This document shows, piece after piece, positions 16,429 through 24,671 of a stretch of 25,748 nt of DNA. The first letter of the stretch is position 1. Every line of letters starts with the position of its first letter. Below the pieces are notes generated by a model. The model was not told the origin of the DNA. It saw nothing but the letters and a program-made list of their open reading frames with translations, and ran no database searches. The stretch is from an uncultured Acholeplasmatales bacterium (GTDB taxonomy: Bacteria > Bacillota_I > Bacilli_A > ML615J-28 > CAG-698), in contig CALEGD010000055.1 in the NCBI GenBank assembly GCA_937877075.1, positions 1-25,748 on the forward strand. Direction: 5' to 3'. Position numbers and translations under genes: made by a program.

Positions 16429-16974
16429 ATGAAGGATAATGAGAGTTTAAATGCAATTGATCGTTTTCTTTATAAGTTTTTGATTTGTATAATACTTCTT
16501 TTAGCGGTTATTCTTTTAGATAAGATTAAGGTTGTAAAGCTGGAAAAAGTCCGAGAACCTTTCAGTGAACATATAAACATCTTACCTTTTCTAAAAATAA
16601 TTAATGGTAAAGAAGGTTTTTTATTACCGGTAGATATCAGCGATCAAGTAAATGCCCCGACTTATCAGAGTTTTCAAAATGCTCAGATTATTAAAAATGG
16701 ACGTTTAATAGTTCTAGATGATTTTCAAGGTGTTGAAAATTACATGTCAGGAGTAGTTGTAAAGATTGCCCGTCACAATGGACTTTTTGAAGTGACTATC
16801 AAAGGAATTGACGGTTATGAATATGTTTATAATAATCTTGAAAATGTTGATGTCAATATCTATAAATACTTAAAAAGTGGGGACATCATTGGTTTGCCTG
16901 GAAGTTATGAGGGGATAAACTTTTTTAGATTTTATGTTTATTCACAAGGTGAACCCATAAATATATTTCCCTGA
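16429..16974 (+). CDS. spoIVFA: SpoIVFA-like protein with degenerate M23 (LytM) domain
   Basis: About 181 residues. It has a short cytoplasmic N-terminus, one membrane helix at about 12-30 (FLYKFLICIILLLAVILLDKI) and a C-terminal LytM-like domain at about 95-180. The pattern SGVVVKIARHNGLFEVTIKG, YVYNNLENVDVNIYKYLKSGDIIG and FYVYSQGEPINIFP is the M23 fold, but the zinc ligands are absent. This is as expected for SpoIVFA, which is a scaffold and inhibitor of the SpoIVFB protease rather than an enzyme. The next gene overlaps by 1 nt (TGATG) and encodes the protease. ATGs occur at 16426 and 16429; GAGGTG at 16418-16423 fits 16429 better. Confidence 0.75.
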   Translation: MKDNESLNAIDRFLYKFLICIILLLAVILLDKIKVVKLEKVREPFSEHINILPFLKIINGKEGFLLPVDISDQVNAPTYQSFQNAQIIKNGRLIVLDDFQGVENYMSGVVVKIARHNGLFEVTIKGIDGYEYVYNNLENVDVNIYKYLKSGDIIGLPGSYEGINFFRFYVYSQGEPINIFP

Positions 16975-17597
16975 TGAAGATTAAAATTCATTATTCATTA
17001 GCCTTGATATTTTTCGTTTTTATCTTTACCGGCTTTTATTTGGAGTTTTTAATATTCTTCTTAATTATCTTTGTGCATGAAGCGGCTCATTACTTTATGG
17101 CAAGAGCATTTGGAATAAAGATAACTCACTGTACCTTTACTATTCTTGGAGGAATATTAAAACTAGAAATGGGACGCATATCCCGCTTCAAACAATTATT
17201 GGTTTTTAGTGCCGGTATCTTGATTAATTTTCTAATTCTATTTCTTTCAAGATTTTTACCAAATATCTATTTAAAAAAACTCTTATATAACTATAATTTG
17301 TTATTGATTATATTTAATTTATTACCAATTCATCCATTAGATGGCTTTCAAATATTTCAGGTTATTTTAAGTTTTTTTAATTCTCCCTTTAAGGAATTTC
17401 GTTTTGCCTCCTTGACATCTTATTTGATGTTAGGGACACTCTTTGTTTTTGTTTTTATAAATCGTTTTGGTTTAGCTGCTTGGATTATTCTTGCATTTTT
17501 GCTATATCATAATGTCAATCTCGGAATTAATAAAACCAATTTAGTTTTAAAAAAAATAATAAATAATTATCGTTATCAACAAGTCAAAACAACTTAA
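16974..17597 (+). CDS. spoIVFB: SpoIVFB-like M50 intramembrane metalloprotease
   Basis: A site-2-protease-family intramembrane protease, 207 residues. The zinc motif HEAAH is at 35-39 inside a membrane helix, and the third ligand motif NLLPIHPLDG at 115-124 has D123. These are the SpoIVFB-type active-site signatures. In Bacillus SpoIVFB cleaves pro-sigma-K in the mother cell during sporulation and is held by SpoIVFA and BofA. Here the SpoIVFA-like gene is directly upstream with a 1-nt overlap, giving a matched protease/regulator pair. It is shorter than Bacillus SpoIVFB (about 288) and lacks the C-terminal CBS domain, so ATP sensing of the Bacillus kind is not expected. The substrate in this organism is unknown. 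Confidence 0.82.
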   Translation: MKIKIHYSLALIFFVFIFTGFYLEFLIFFLIIFVHEAAHYFMARAFGIKITHCTFTILGGILKLEMGRISRFKQLLVFSAGILINFLILFLSRFLPNIYLKKLLYNYNLLLIIFNLLPIHPLDGFQIFQVILSFFNSPFKEFRFASLTSYLMLGTLFVFVFINRFGLAAWIILAFLLYHNVNLGINKTNLVLKKIINNYRYQQVKTT

Positions 17598-17600
17598 ATA

Positions 17601-17609
17601 TGTTATAAT
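17601..17609 (+). promoter_or_regulatory. Extended -10 box directly before the ygjP-like gene
   Basis: TGT-TATAAT is a perfect extended -10 (TATAAT 17604-17609). Transcription would start near 17615-17617, i.e. at the ATG at 17617, implying a leaderless or nearly leaderless mRNA. Confidence 0.4.
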
Positions 17610-17616
17610 GGAAATT

Positions 17617-18318
17617 ATGAAAAAAAGCTACACATTAAGAATTAAAAATAAGGATTATCCGGTTGTAATCACTAAAAAAAAGATTAAAAGGATTATCATC
17701 AAGTTAAGTAGAATTAGAGGTGTTTGTATCTCTTGTCCAAATTCATGTTCTGATCAAGTTGCCCTTCAATATCTAGAAAAGAATCGGCCTTGGCTGGAAA
17801 AAGCAATTCGTGCACAGGAAGAAAACGATCAAGAAATGGGAATTTCAGCTTGTTTGAATTATCAAATGACTTATCTTCGCGGGAAGCCCTATCTTTTAGA
17901 AAAAAATCCTAATTTAGATGAAGTCTACCAAATAAAAGAAAATATTATTTTCTACCGTGATCAACCAAAAGATGCTCTTGAAAAACTGAGAAAAGATTAT
18001 TACTCGGATATTGAAAATGAATTTTCCTTGGTTCTTCAAGGTTTTAATCGTCATATTACTCAGAAACCATTTTTAATAATCCGGAAGATGAAAAGCCGTT
18101 GGGGTAGTTGCAATTTCAAAACCGGAAGAATCACTATCAATCGAGCTTTAATCCATGTGCCTCAAAAACTCCTCCATTATGTGATGATTCATGAATTTGC
18201 GCATCTACTATATCCCAATCATAGTCTACAATTTCGAAAGTTTCTGAAAGAATGCCTTACAGATTACCGTGAATCAGAAAAAGAATTAAAAAAATATGCC
18301 TTCCTCTTACAAATATGA
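17617..18318 (+). CDS. YgjP-like zinc metallopeptidase (DUF45, M48-related)
   Basis: A soluble 233-residue protein of the YgjP/DUF45 family. The C-terminal zincin core is intact: RKMKSRWGSC (about 156-165), then IHEFAHLLYPNHSLQF with HEFAH as the zinc/catalytic motif. The N-terminal half is the basic beta-rich region typical of the family. An open frame also begins at 17608, but that ATG overlaps a perfect TATAAT box and has no ribosome binding site, so 17617 (MKKSYTLRI) is preferred. It follows spoIVFB by 19 nt. Substrates of the family are unknown. A terminator closes this core-gene block before the accessory region. Confidence 0.85.
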   Translation: MKKSYTLRIKNKDYPVVITKKKIKRIIIKLSRIRGVCISCPNSCSDQVALQYLEKNRPWLEKAIRAQEENDQEMGISACLNYQMTYLRGKPYLLEKNPNLDEVYQIKENIIFYRDQPKDALEKLRKDYYSDIENEFSLVLQGFNRHITQKPFLIIRKMKSRWGSCNFKTGRITINRALIHVPQKLLHYVMIHEFAHLLYPNHSLQFRKFLKECLTDYRESEKELKKYAFLLQI

Positions 18319-18324
18319 TTTATT

Positions 18325-18353
18325 AAGCTAAGATTTTTGATCTTGGCTTTTTT
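18325..18353 (+). terminator. Rho-independent terminator after the ygjP-like gene
   Basis: AAGCTAAGAT-TTTTG-ATCTTGGCTT, a 10-bp stem with one G-T pair, followed by T residues. It marks the end of the conserved cluster. Confidence 0.85.
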
Positions 18354-18742
18354 AATTTGAAATTATTAGGTTTCGGTCATTTAAATTTGAAATAATGAAT
18401 GATTCAGAGTATAATCATGGTATAAAATAAAATGTATTTATTTGGAATAACTTTAACTTAATTATAAAAACGACTTAATTTCGTATCTAAAGTTAATTGA
18501 AATGAATTATTTTTTGATAACTTCCATATTAATTTTATTTATTTAATACTACCATCTTTATTTGCTAAAATTTGCCACAATATCTATTATTTCGACATGT
18601 TTATATAAAATTATTGCATTTTTGCATTTGTTTATTATAATAAATTGGTATTTATTCCTTTCTAAAATTAATTTTCCTTCTTTTTTTGTTATAATTATTA
18701 CAGAAAGATTTTTAATAAAACATATTTAAAGGAGGAGAAAAA
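18354..18742 (+). promoter_or_regulatory. AT-rich leader/promoter region of the MACPF operon
   Basis: About 390 nt without a supported gene. Three candidate promoters point toward the MACPF gene: TTGAAA-N17-TATAAT (18387-18415), TTGCAT-N16-TATAAT (18614-18641; the TTGCATTT word is repeated in tandem at 18614-18629), and an extended -10 TGT-TATAAT (18687-18695). A nine-codon frame (ATG at 18432 region, MYLFGITLT) has no good ribosome binding site. The spacing suggests layered or regulated expression, or a small RNA from the distal promoter. Confidence 0.5.
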
Positions 18743-20248
18743 ATGAAATCATTTAAAAAGTTATTTTTATTGACTGTAATGTTTTGCCTGGGTTGCTATT
18801 TTTTACAACTAAAAGTTTCTGCAAACACATACCCGGGTCAAGAAAGGGGTGAACTAGGGTATTCATATAATCTTGTAAGATCACCCTTTTTCAATAAGGT
18901 GGAAATGCTATACGGCAGACCAATTTATAATGAAGACTGGCTTGCTAGTATTAACTATGGAATTGATACTATAAGCTATTCAAAAGTAATAAGTGCATCA
19001 TCAACTTCACTTAATGGTGTTAGGGATGAGGTTAAAATGAAACTTTCTCATGAGCTAGGATTAAACGGTAAATATGGAGATTTTTCTGGAACCGTAAGGA
19101 ACGCTTTTGAATTAAGCTTAGATAAAACAAGTGAAAGTTATCTATCAACCTTCCATCATTATTATTCACATATAGAACTTCGAAAACGTTATTGGTTACC
19201 TAGTTTTATGGTTGATATTGAAACCTATAGTTCACATTTTGATGATAATTTTAAGCGGGAAATAAGTAGATTACAATATAAAATACAAGTTGGAACGATT
19301 GGAAACCAGGATTATTTTGATTTTTTTGAATTGTACGGAACTCATGTTCTTCACGATATATATTATGGGTCAAAGATCGAATCAACATATTCAATATATA
19401 CAGACTATCATGTTATTGATAATTCCTTAAGATTAAAATTAGAACAAGATATTTGCCTAAACTATGGTAGCGTAATAAGTGGTAATGGAGAAACAAGTTT
19501 AACATTAAGTGAAAAACTTAACTATAACACAAAATCGATTTCTGAAGATTACCGTACTAGTACTTATGGTGGTTCATATACACCTTCCTTTCACAATTAT
19601 GAAAACTTTTGTAATGATTATGATGATTGGAAAAATTCAGTTTCTGAAAATAATTATGAAGCAGTGTGGATTAATGATTATGGATTGTATGAAATTTGGA
19701 AGATTCTTCCTTCAGAATATAATTTATTATCGTCCAGATTAGAATCTGCATTTGATTTATACAATGATTTATATGCTTTTGATTATTCATTTAAAAGCAA
19801 GGACACACTAGAATATACCAATATATTTGAACGTCCAGGAGAAAAAAAGATAACTGATTCTGGAAGATTTAATCAACATTGTGATAATGTAATAGATAAG
19901 TTTCCACAATTTCAAATTTTAAAAAATTTGGGTTATAAAAAAGTTAATATCAAATTAGTGTTTGATATGAAGGAAGAAGCTGACGGATATCAAAGCATTA
20001 TGATTTATTTAAATGAAGATGTAAGAGGTGATGATGCTTTTATTGTGTCTACTGGTTTTGATCTTGGTGGCAGTCGTACTGTAGAAGATTACACACCTAA
20101 AACATGTAATTGGACTATTTCACTTGATGAATTATTGGGTCCAAATAAGGATAATAACGGTTTTTGTATTAGATATGGGGCACATGGCTGGTGGTCTGAT
20201 ACTTGGTGTAATAAAAATATGAAAGTGAGTTTAAAATTTACAAAATGA
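18743..20248 (+). CDS. Secreted MACPF (perforin-like) protein
   Basis: A 501-residue exported protein of the membrane-attack-complex/perforin fold. A Sec signal peptide covers residues 1-27 (basic MKSFKK, hydrophobic core, VSA before N28). The MACPF domain spans about 45-330. Its signature is at 195-216: FELYGTHVLHDIYYGSKIES, with the Y-G-T-H core, and the later GGSY near 276-279 plus DDWKNSV and YEIWKIL segments match the end of the fold. The helical stretches between the core strands (about 90-135 and 220-270) would be the membrane-inserting hairpins. Residues about 345-501 form an unassigned C-terminal domain with three cysteines and WTISLDEL/HGWWSDTW aromatic patches, perhaps for target binding. 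AAAGGAGGAG precedes the ATG. The stop overlaps the ABC gene start (ATGA), so the two are translationally coupled. Confidence 0.85.
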   Translation: MKSFKKLFLLTVMFCLGCYFLQLKVSANTYPGQERGELGYSYNLVRSPFFNKVEMLYGRPIYNEDWLASINYGIDTISYSKVISASSTSLNGVRDEVKMKLSHELGLNGKYGDFSGTVRNAFELSLDKTSESYLSTFHHYYSHIELRKRYWLPSFMVDIETYSSHFDDNFKREISRLQYKIQVGTIGNQDYFDFFELYGTHVLHDIYYGSKIESTYSIYTDYHVIDNSLRLKLEQDICLNYGSVISGNGETSLTLSEKLNYNTKSISEDYRTSTYGGSYTPSFHNYENFCNDYDDWKNSVSENNYEAVWINDYGLYEIWKILPSEYNLLSSRLESAFDLYNDLYAFDYSFKSKDTLEYTNIFERPGEKKITDSGRFNQHCDNVIDKFPQFQILKNLGYKKVNIKLVFDMKEEADGYQSIMIYLNEDVRGDDAFIVSTGFDLGGSRTVEDYTPKTCNWTISLDELLGPNKDNNGFCIRYGAHGWWSDTWCNKNMKVSLKFTK

Positions 20249-22284
20249 ATTTATTAAAATTATTTAGTGTAAAAAAAACTTATCATTCGGAAAAGACTGA
20301 AAATGTAAATGCCTTAGTTGATTTTTCATATGTTTTTCCGAATAAAGGACTAATATTTATTGTAGGAGAATCAGGTAGCGGGAAATCAACCTTATTAAAT
20401 CTTATCGGCGGATTAGATTGTGATTTTTCCGGAAGTATTATTGTAAATGATGAAGAGCTGAATAATTTTAATGATAGTAAAAAAGATGCTTATCATAATT
20501 CTTGTATTAGTTTTATTTATCAAGATTATAATTTGCTTGAAAACTATACTGTTGGAAAAAATATTGGACTTGCTTTGGAACTCCAAGATAAACTTGATCA
20601 AGACTTAATTAATGATGTATTAAAACAGGTTGATCTTGAAGGATTTTATCATAGATTTCCAGATGAATTAAGCGGTGGGGAAAGACAAAGGGTTGCTATT
20701 GCCCGTGCTCTTGCAAAAAAATCGAACATTATTTTGGCTGATGAACCTGCCGCTTCCCTTGATGAAGTAACTAGGAAGGAAATCTACACACTATTTAGGA
20801 AAATAGCAAAAGAAAAGCTAGTAATCATTGCTTCCCATGATCTTGATAATGCTAAGAAAATGGCAGATCAAATAATTAGGCTGCATCAAGGTGAAATAAT
20901 TGATGTTGATATTATATCTCAAAATCAGAATTCTGAAAATATTATAATAGATTATTTAAAACCTAAATTTTCCTTTAAAAATATTATACTTAATGCTGGA
21001 AAGATTTTTTCTGGAAAACCTATAAGAATGTTTCTAAATTTCTTATTGTTTTCAATTATATTGAGTGTATTTGGGTTTTTTATGTCTGTGATATTTTTGG
21101 ATAAAGAAAAAATAATCTTTAATGCTGTTGATAATCAAGATATAAAAGATATTGCTATATCAAAACAATCTTCATCTAGGGATGATTATATTAACTTGAC
21201 ATTAGAGGATGCGGAAATTATTGGAAATCTAACTAGTAAAAAGTGGTATTATATTTATGATATGGAAGATCCTTATTTCTGGGATAATTTACATAGTGAC
21301 CCATCCCGTGATTATGAGTATTATGTTTATGATTATCATAGATTCAACGGTATCATGGGCTTAAATAGAGAGATTTCGGAAGAACTGAACTTTGTTTTGA
21401 AAGCAGGAACTTATCCCGAGAAGCGAAGCGATGACTTAGAAGAAATAGTTGTTTCCGAGTATCTGTTTGAGTTGTTTCAGTATTGGGGATTTGATAAATA
21501 CTCACTTGAAGGACCGGTTGATATAAATGGATATTCAGACTTAATCGGTCGGAAATTAAAAGTAGACAATAAAAAATATTATATCAGTGGTATTATTGAA
21601 ACAAATTCAAATATCGATAAATTTACATTTCTAAAAACAGTTTCTAAATCTAACCCTGAATTTGAAAGTTTTTTACTTACAAGCCCTGATTTATTTTTAT
21701 ATACCAGGGAAGATTATCCTGTTGATTTAAATATTAAATACTTATATACACCGATTAATAATTTATCAAAAAGTGATTTAAAAACCCTATTAGATCTTCA
21801 TTATAGCGAATCTTTTCTGATTGCCCGTAATTATCTTATTCATGATATTGACTTAACAACAGCTGATTTATTGAGATTGCAAAACATATTTATTATATCT
21901 ATTGTAATTTTAAGTATTTTTTCCATAGTCTTATTAATTAATCATATTAGATATTCCTTAACATTTAATCATAAATATTTTGGAATATTAAGATCCTTAG
22001 GTGCTAGTAAAACTAATTTAATTTTAATTTATTTATTTATTGGAATAGTTATTATTTTGGTTACTTTAGGAATTGGTATTTTTGGATTGAGCTTGATTAA
22101 TGATGTAATCAATAATTATAAGTTAGCAGATAATGTCATATTGGATACAATCTTTAGAATCTCATTTGAGAGTATTATCTTAATGTTAATCTTTAATATA
22201 CTGGCTATTGGAATAGCTATCGTATTTCCTGTTTTGAGGATGTTAAGTAAGAATAATATTGAATTAATAAACAGGAAAGAGTAA
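20245..22284 (+). CDS. MacB-like ABC protein 1 (ATPase fused to FtsX-type permease)
   Basis: A 679-residue fusion. The N-terminal ATPase has Walker A GESGSGKST (41-49), Q93, signature LSGGERQ (142-148), Walker B ILADE with catalytic E167, D-loop SLD (171-173) and H198. The usual PTG before the D-loop is PAA here. After a linker, the permease has one membrane helix (about 263-285), a large outer domain (about 290-545) and three C-terminal helices (546-567, 593-616, 642-664) with the FtsX-like GILRSLGASK loop. This is the four-helix MacB/FtsX topology, which works by moving outer domains rather than passing a substrate through the membrane. It starts in the MACPF stop codon and is followed 6 nt later by its paralogue, with which it likely forms a heterodimer. 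Confidence 0.9.
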   Translation: MNLLKLFSVKKTYHSEKTENVNALVDFSYVFPNKGLIFIVGESGSGKSTLLNLIGGLDCDFSGSIIVNDEELNNFNDSKKDAYHNSCISFIYQDYNLLENYTVGKNIGLALELQDKLDQDLINDVLKQVDLEGFYHRFPDELSGGERQRVAIARALAKKSNIILADEPAASLDEVTRKEIYTLFRKIAKEKLVIIASHDLDNAKKMADQIIRLHQGEIIDVDIISQNQNSENIIIDYLKPKFSFKNIILNAGKIFSGKPIRMFLNFLLFSIILSVFGFFMSVIFLDKEKIIFNAVDNQDIKDIAISKQSSSRDDYINLTLEDAEIIGNLTSKKWYYIYDMEDPYFWDNLHSDPSRDYEYYVYDYHRFNGIMGLNREISEELNFVLKAGTYPEKRSDDLEEIVVSEYLFELFQYWGFDKYSLEGPVDINGYSDLIGRKLKVDNKKYYISGIIETNSNIDKFTFLKTVSKSNPEFESFLLTSPDLFLYTREDYPVDLNIKYLYTPINNLSKSDLKTLLDLHYSESFLIARNYLIHDIDLTTADLLRLQNIFIISIVILSIFSIVLLINHIRYSLTFNHKYFGILRSLGASKTNLILIYLFIGIVIILVTLGIGIFGLSLINDVINNYKLADNVILDTIFRISFESIILMLIFNILAIGIAIVFPVLRMLSKNNIELINRKE

Positions 22285-22290
22285 TTAACT

Positions 22291-24333
22291 ATGATTACAC
22301 TAGATAATGTTTATAAAAAGTATAAAACCAGGCGTAGAAATACCATCACGGCATTACATGATATTAATCTATCATTTCCAAAAAAAGGCTTGATTTTTAT
22401 TGTCGGAAGAAGTGGTTCCGGAAAAAGTAGTTTGTTGAACTTGATTAGTGGAATTGATAAACCGGATAAAGGAACAATTACTTTTAATAATAAATCTCTT
22501 AATAATTTTTCCAATTTTGAAATTTCTTCCTACCGAGCTAATAACATCGGTTTAATCTTTCAAGAACATAATTTAATCGAAAATTATAATGTTTATCAAA
22601 ACATTAGTTTAGGAATGGAAATACAAGGGAAAAAGGTTAAACGCGAAAAGGTAGAAGATTTATTAAAGAATCTTGGTCTTAATGACCTTGGCAAGCGAAT
22701 GGTTTATGAATTATCGGGAGGGCAACGTCAAAGAGTTGCTATAGCTAGAGCTTTAATAAAAGACCCAAATATTATTATTGCAGATGAACCTACAGGAAGT
22801 TTAAACAAAGAAATCGGCCTGGAAATTATTAAAATTTTAAAAAATATTTCCTCTGAGAAACTGGTCATTGTGGTTACTCATGATTTAAGTTTGGCTGAAA
22901 AATATGGTGATAGGGTTATCCAACTTGAAAAAGGAAAAGTGGTTTCTGAAGAAAATCAATTTCAGGAAGAAATTGATGTAACTGAATTTATTCCAAGAAA
23001 GACAAAACTATCTTTTTCCACTTCTACAAAGCTTGCTTTATTAACTCTCCGCAAAAGGAAAAAAAGATTTGTTTTAACCATTTTTCTTGCTACTTTTTCT
23101 TTGTTAATACTTGGTTTTTTGGATTCCTTTTTAAGTTTCAATCGTATTATCTATACTAAAAATTACCTAAGTCAGTTGAATAGAAATTATTTACCTATTC
23201 TAAAAACTGAATATGTTGATGAAAAGTGGAACTATATTAATTTCGATGAAGATGATCTTAGTTTACTGAAAGAAAAATTCCCCAGTAATACTTATCATCC
23301 TGTATACTCTGGATTAGGGGGAGACAATAAAAGTATTCATATCCCGTATTTCAGTTTTTATTATAAAGAATCTTTTTCTGGTGCCGTTTCCTTAAATGAG
23401 AGGAATCTTGAAACCTTAGGTTTTAAGATATTAAGCGGAGATTTACCGAAAGCAGAAGAAGGATATGCAATAGCAATAACTGAGTTTTTATTTAAAATGT
23501 ATTGTGAATTCGGATATATAGATTTGAATGGAAACCTCCATCCCGTAGAAGATTATGGCGATATCTTAGGGAAAACAATTGAGGTCGGATCTAAAAACTA
23601 TAAAATTACCGGTATTATAGATACAAACTTTAACTTTGACCGTTATAAAATTCTTGAAGATGAACGCTTTGATGTCTTAAGAGGTGAAATACGCGACATT
23701 CATTTAAATGATTTTACCAACTTAATGATAATGCATCCTGAGGTTTTAAAAAGAATCATAAATGATTCAATTCATATTGAAAGTGTTATTGTGGTTTCCG
23801 AAAATGGATTTGATGACAATTTTATTACTTTTTTACATAAAAGAATTGATGATAGATATGAATATAATATTTTCAATGAAATGAGCAGTTATCTTGATAA
23901 ACTTGATAAGGTAGGTAATACAATAAATAAATATTTTAGTTATTGTATTATTATAATTGCAGGTTTTTGCTTAATCTTGGTCTATCTATTAATTAATGAA
24001 AGCATTTCTTTAAATATTAGAGAAATGGCAATCTTACGTTCAATGGGTGCTCGAAAAAGAGATGTCTTTAAGATCTTTTATATAGAAGGAGCAATGGTTT
24101 CAGTTTTGATTAGTATTATTGGCTATATTAGTTTTATCATTTTAGTTTTATTAATAAATTGGTATTTAAAAGATGCACATCTATATCTGGTAAACTTTTT
24201 TATGATCAGATTAAGACAATTTCTTTTATTTATAGTATTTAGTTTAACTGTCTGCTTTTTTTCAACCCTAATACCGATATTAAGAAATTCAAGAAAAAGT
24301 TTAGCACAAATTATTTCTTTAAATCGCGAATGA
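22291..24333 (+). CDS. MacB-like ABC protein 2 (ATPase fused to FtsX-type permease)
   Basis: A 680-residue paralogue of the preceding protein with the same plan. The ATPase has Walker A GRSGSGKSS (39-47), Q91, signature LSGGQRQ (141-147), E166 and H197; the D-loop reads SLN (170-172) instead of SLD. One membrane helix lies at about 258-281, then a large outer domain whose DILGKTIEVGSKNYKITGIID segment aligns with DLIGRKLKVDNKKYYISGIIE of protein 1. Three terminal helices follow, with the AILRSMGARK loop between the first two. Near-equal length, adjacency and similarity indicate an old tandem duplication and a heterodimer. A BceAB-like self-protection role or an FtsEX-like envelope role toward the MACPF protein is inference. 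Confidence 0.9.
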   Translation: MITLDNVYKKYKTRRRNTITALHDINLSFPKKGLIFIVGRSGSGKSSLLNLISGIDKPDKGTITFNNKSLNNFSNFEISSYRANNIGLIFQEHNLIENYNVYQNISLGMEIQGKKVKREKVEDLLKNLGLNDLGKRMVYELSGGQRQRVAIARALIKDPNIIIADEPTGSLNKEIGLEIIKILKNISSEKLVIVVTHDLSLAEKYGDRVIQLEKGKVVSEENQFQEEIDVTEFIPRKTKLSFSTSTKLALLTLRKRKKRFVLTIFLATFSLLILGFLDSFLSFNRIIYTKNYLSQLNRNYLPILKTEYVDEKWNYINFDEDDLSLLKEKFPSNTYHPVYSGLGGDNKSIHIPYFSFYYKESFSGAVSLNERNLETLGFKILSGDLPKAEEGYAIAITEFLFKMYCEFGYIDLNGNLHPVEDYGDILGKTIEVGSKNYKITGIIDTNFNFDRYKILEDERFDVLRGEIRDIHLNDFTNLMIMHPEVLKRIINDSIHIESVIVVSENGFDDNFITFLHKRIDDRYEYNIFNEMSSYLDKLDKVGNTINKYFSYCIIIIAGFCLILVYLLINESISLNIREMAILRSMGARKRDVFKIFYIEGAMVSVLISIIGYISFIILVLLINWYLKDAHLYLVNFFMIRLRQFLLFIVFSLTVCFFSTLIPILRNSRKSLAQIISLNRE

Positions 24334-24355
24334 TACAATAAAGGGAGGGGTAAAA

Positions 24356-24553
24356 ATGATAACAAAAGCTGAAAAACTCGCATCATTATTAAAAAGGAAA
24401 ACTGCGAGCAACAAAAACTATCTGTATAGCCAGATTATCAAAAATGAAAGATTAAAAAGGCATATGACCTTGGAAGAAATGGCAAAGGGGATTTGTTCGA
24501 TAAGTTATCTTTGTAAGGTCGAGAAGAACACCATTGAGCCTGAAGTGTTGTAA
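24356..24553 (+). pseudogene. Truncated XRE-family regulator (N-terminal HTH only)
   Basis: 65 codons with a strong AAGGGAGGGG ribosome binding site. Residues about 24-60 form a Cro/C1-type helix-turn-helix: IIKNERLKRHMTLEEMAKGI followed by SISYLCKVEKNTIEPE. This is the start of larger XRE regulators of the Rgg/PlcR kind that continue into a TPR domain of 200-350 residues. The frame stops right after the HTH, and no TPR-like coding follows in any plus-strand frame up to 24834. It is therefore either a decayed regulator or a short DNA-binding remnant that could still act as a dominant HTH. It follows the ABC genes by 22 nt, so it may be on their transcript. Confidence 0.6.
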
Positions 24554-24556
24554 TTC

Positions 24557-24576
24557 ATAGATGTACCCACATCTAT
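24557..24576. repeat. Perfect short inverted repeat
   Basis: ATAGATGT-ACCC-ACATCTAT, an 8-bp stem with a 4-nt loop just past the truncated regulator. No T run follows, so it is not a classic terminator. It could be an operator or a deletion scar. Confidence 0.5.
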
Positions 24577-24671
24577 TAGATTAATAGCAATATGATGTAG
24601 TTATGTCCTGCCTGTTTAGCATTGAAATAAAAATCAAAATATATTTAAAATCATTCATTAATAAAAAAAGT

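Noticed and set aside
18743..18800. Lipoprotein signal in the MACPF protein (cysteine 18)
   Set aside because: The residues before the cysteine (C-L-G) do not fit the lipobox, and a normal signal peptidase I site (VSA before N28) is present.
19509..19742. 77-codon plus-strand frame inside the MACPF gene
   Set aside because: Out-of-frame shadow, Met/Ile-rich from AT-rich codons, and no ribosome binding site.
24334..24339. Extended -10 TGA-TACAAT before the truncated regulator
   Set aside because: The implied start would fall inside the ribosome binding site, making it an unlikely functional promoter.
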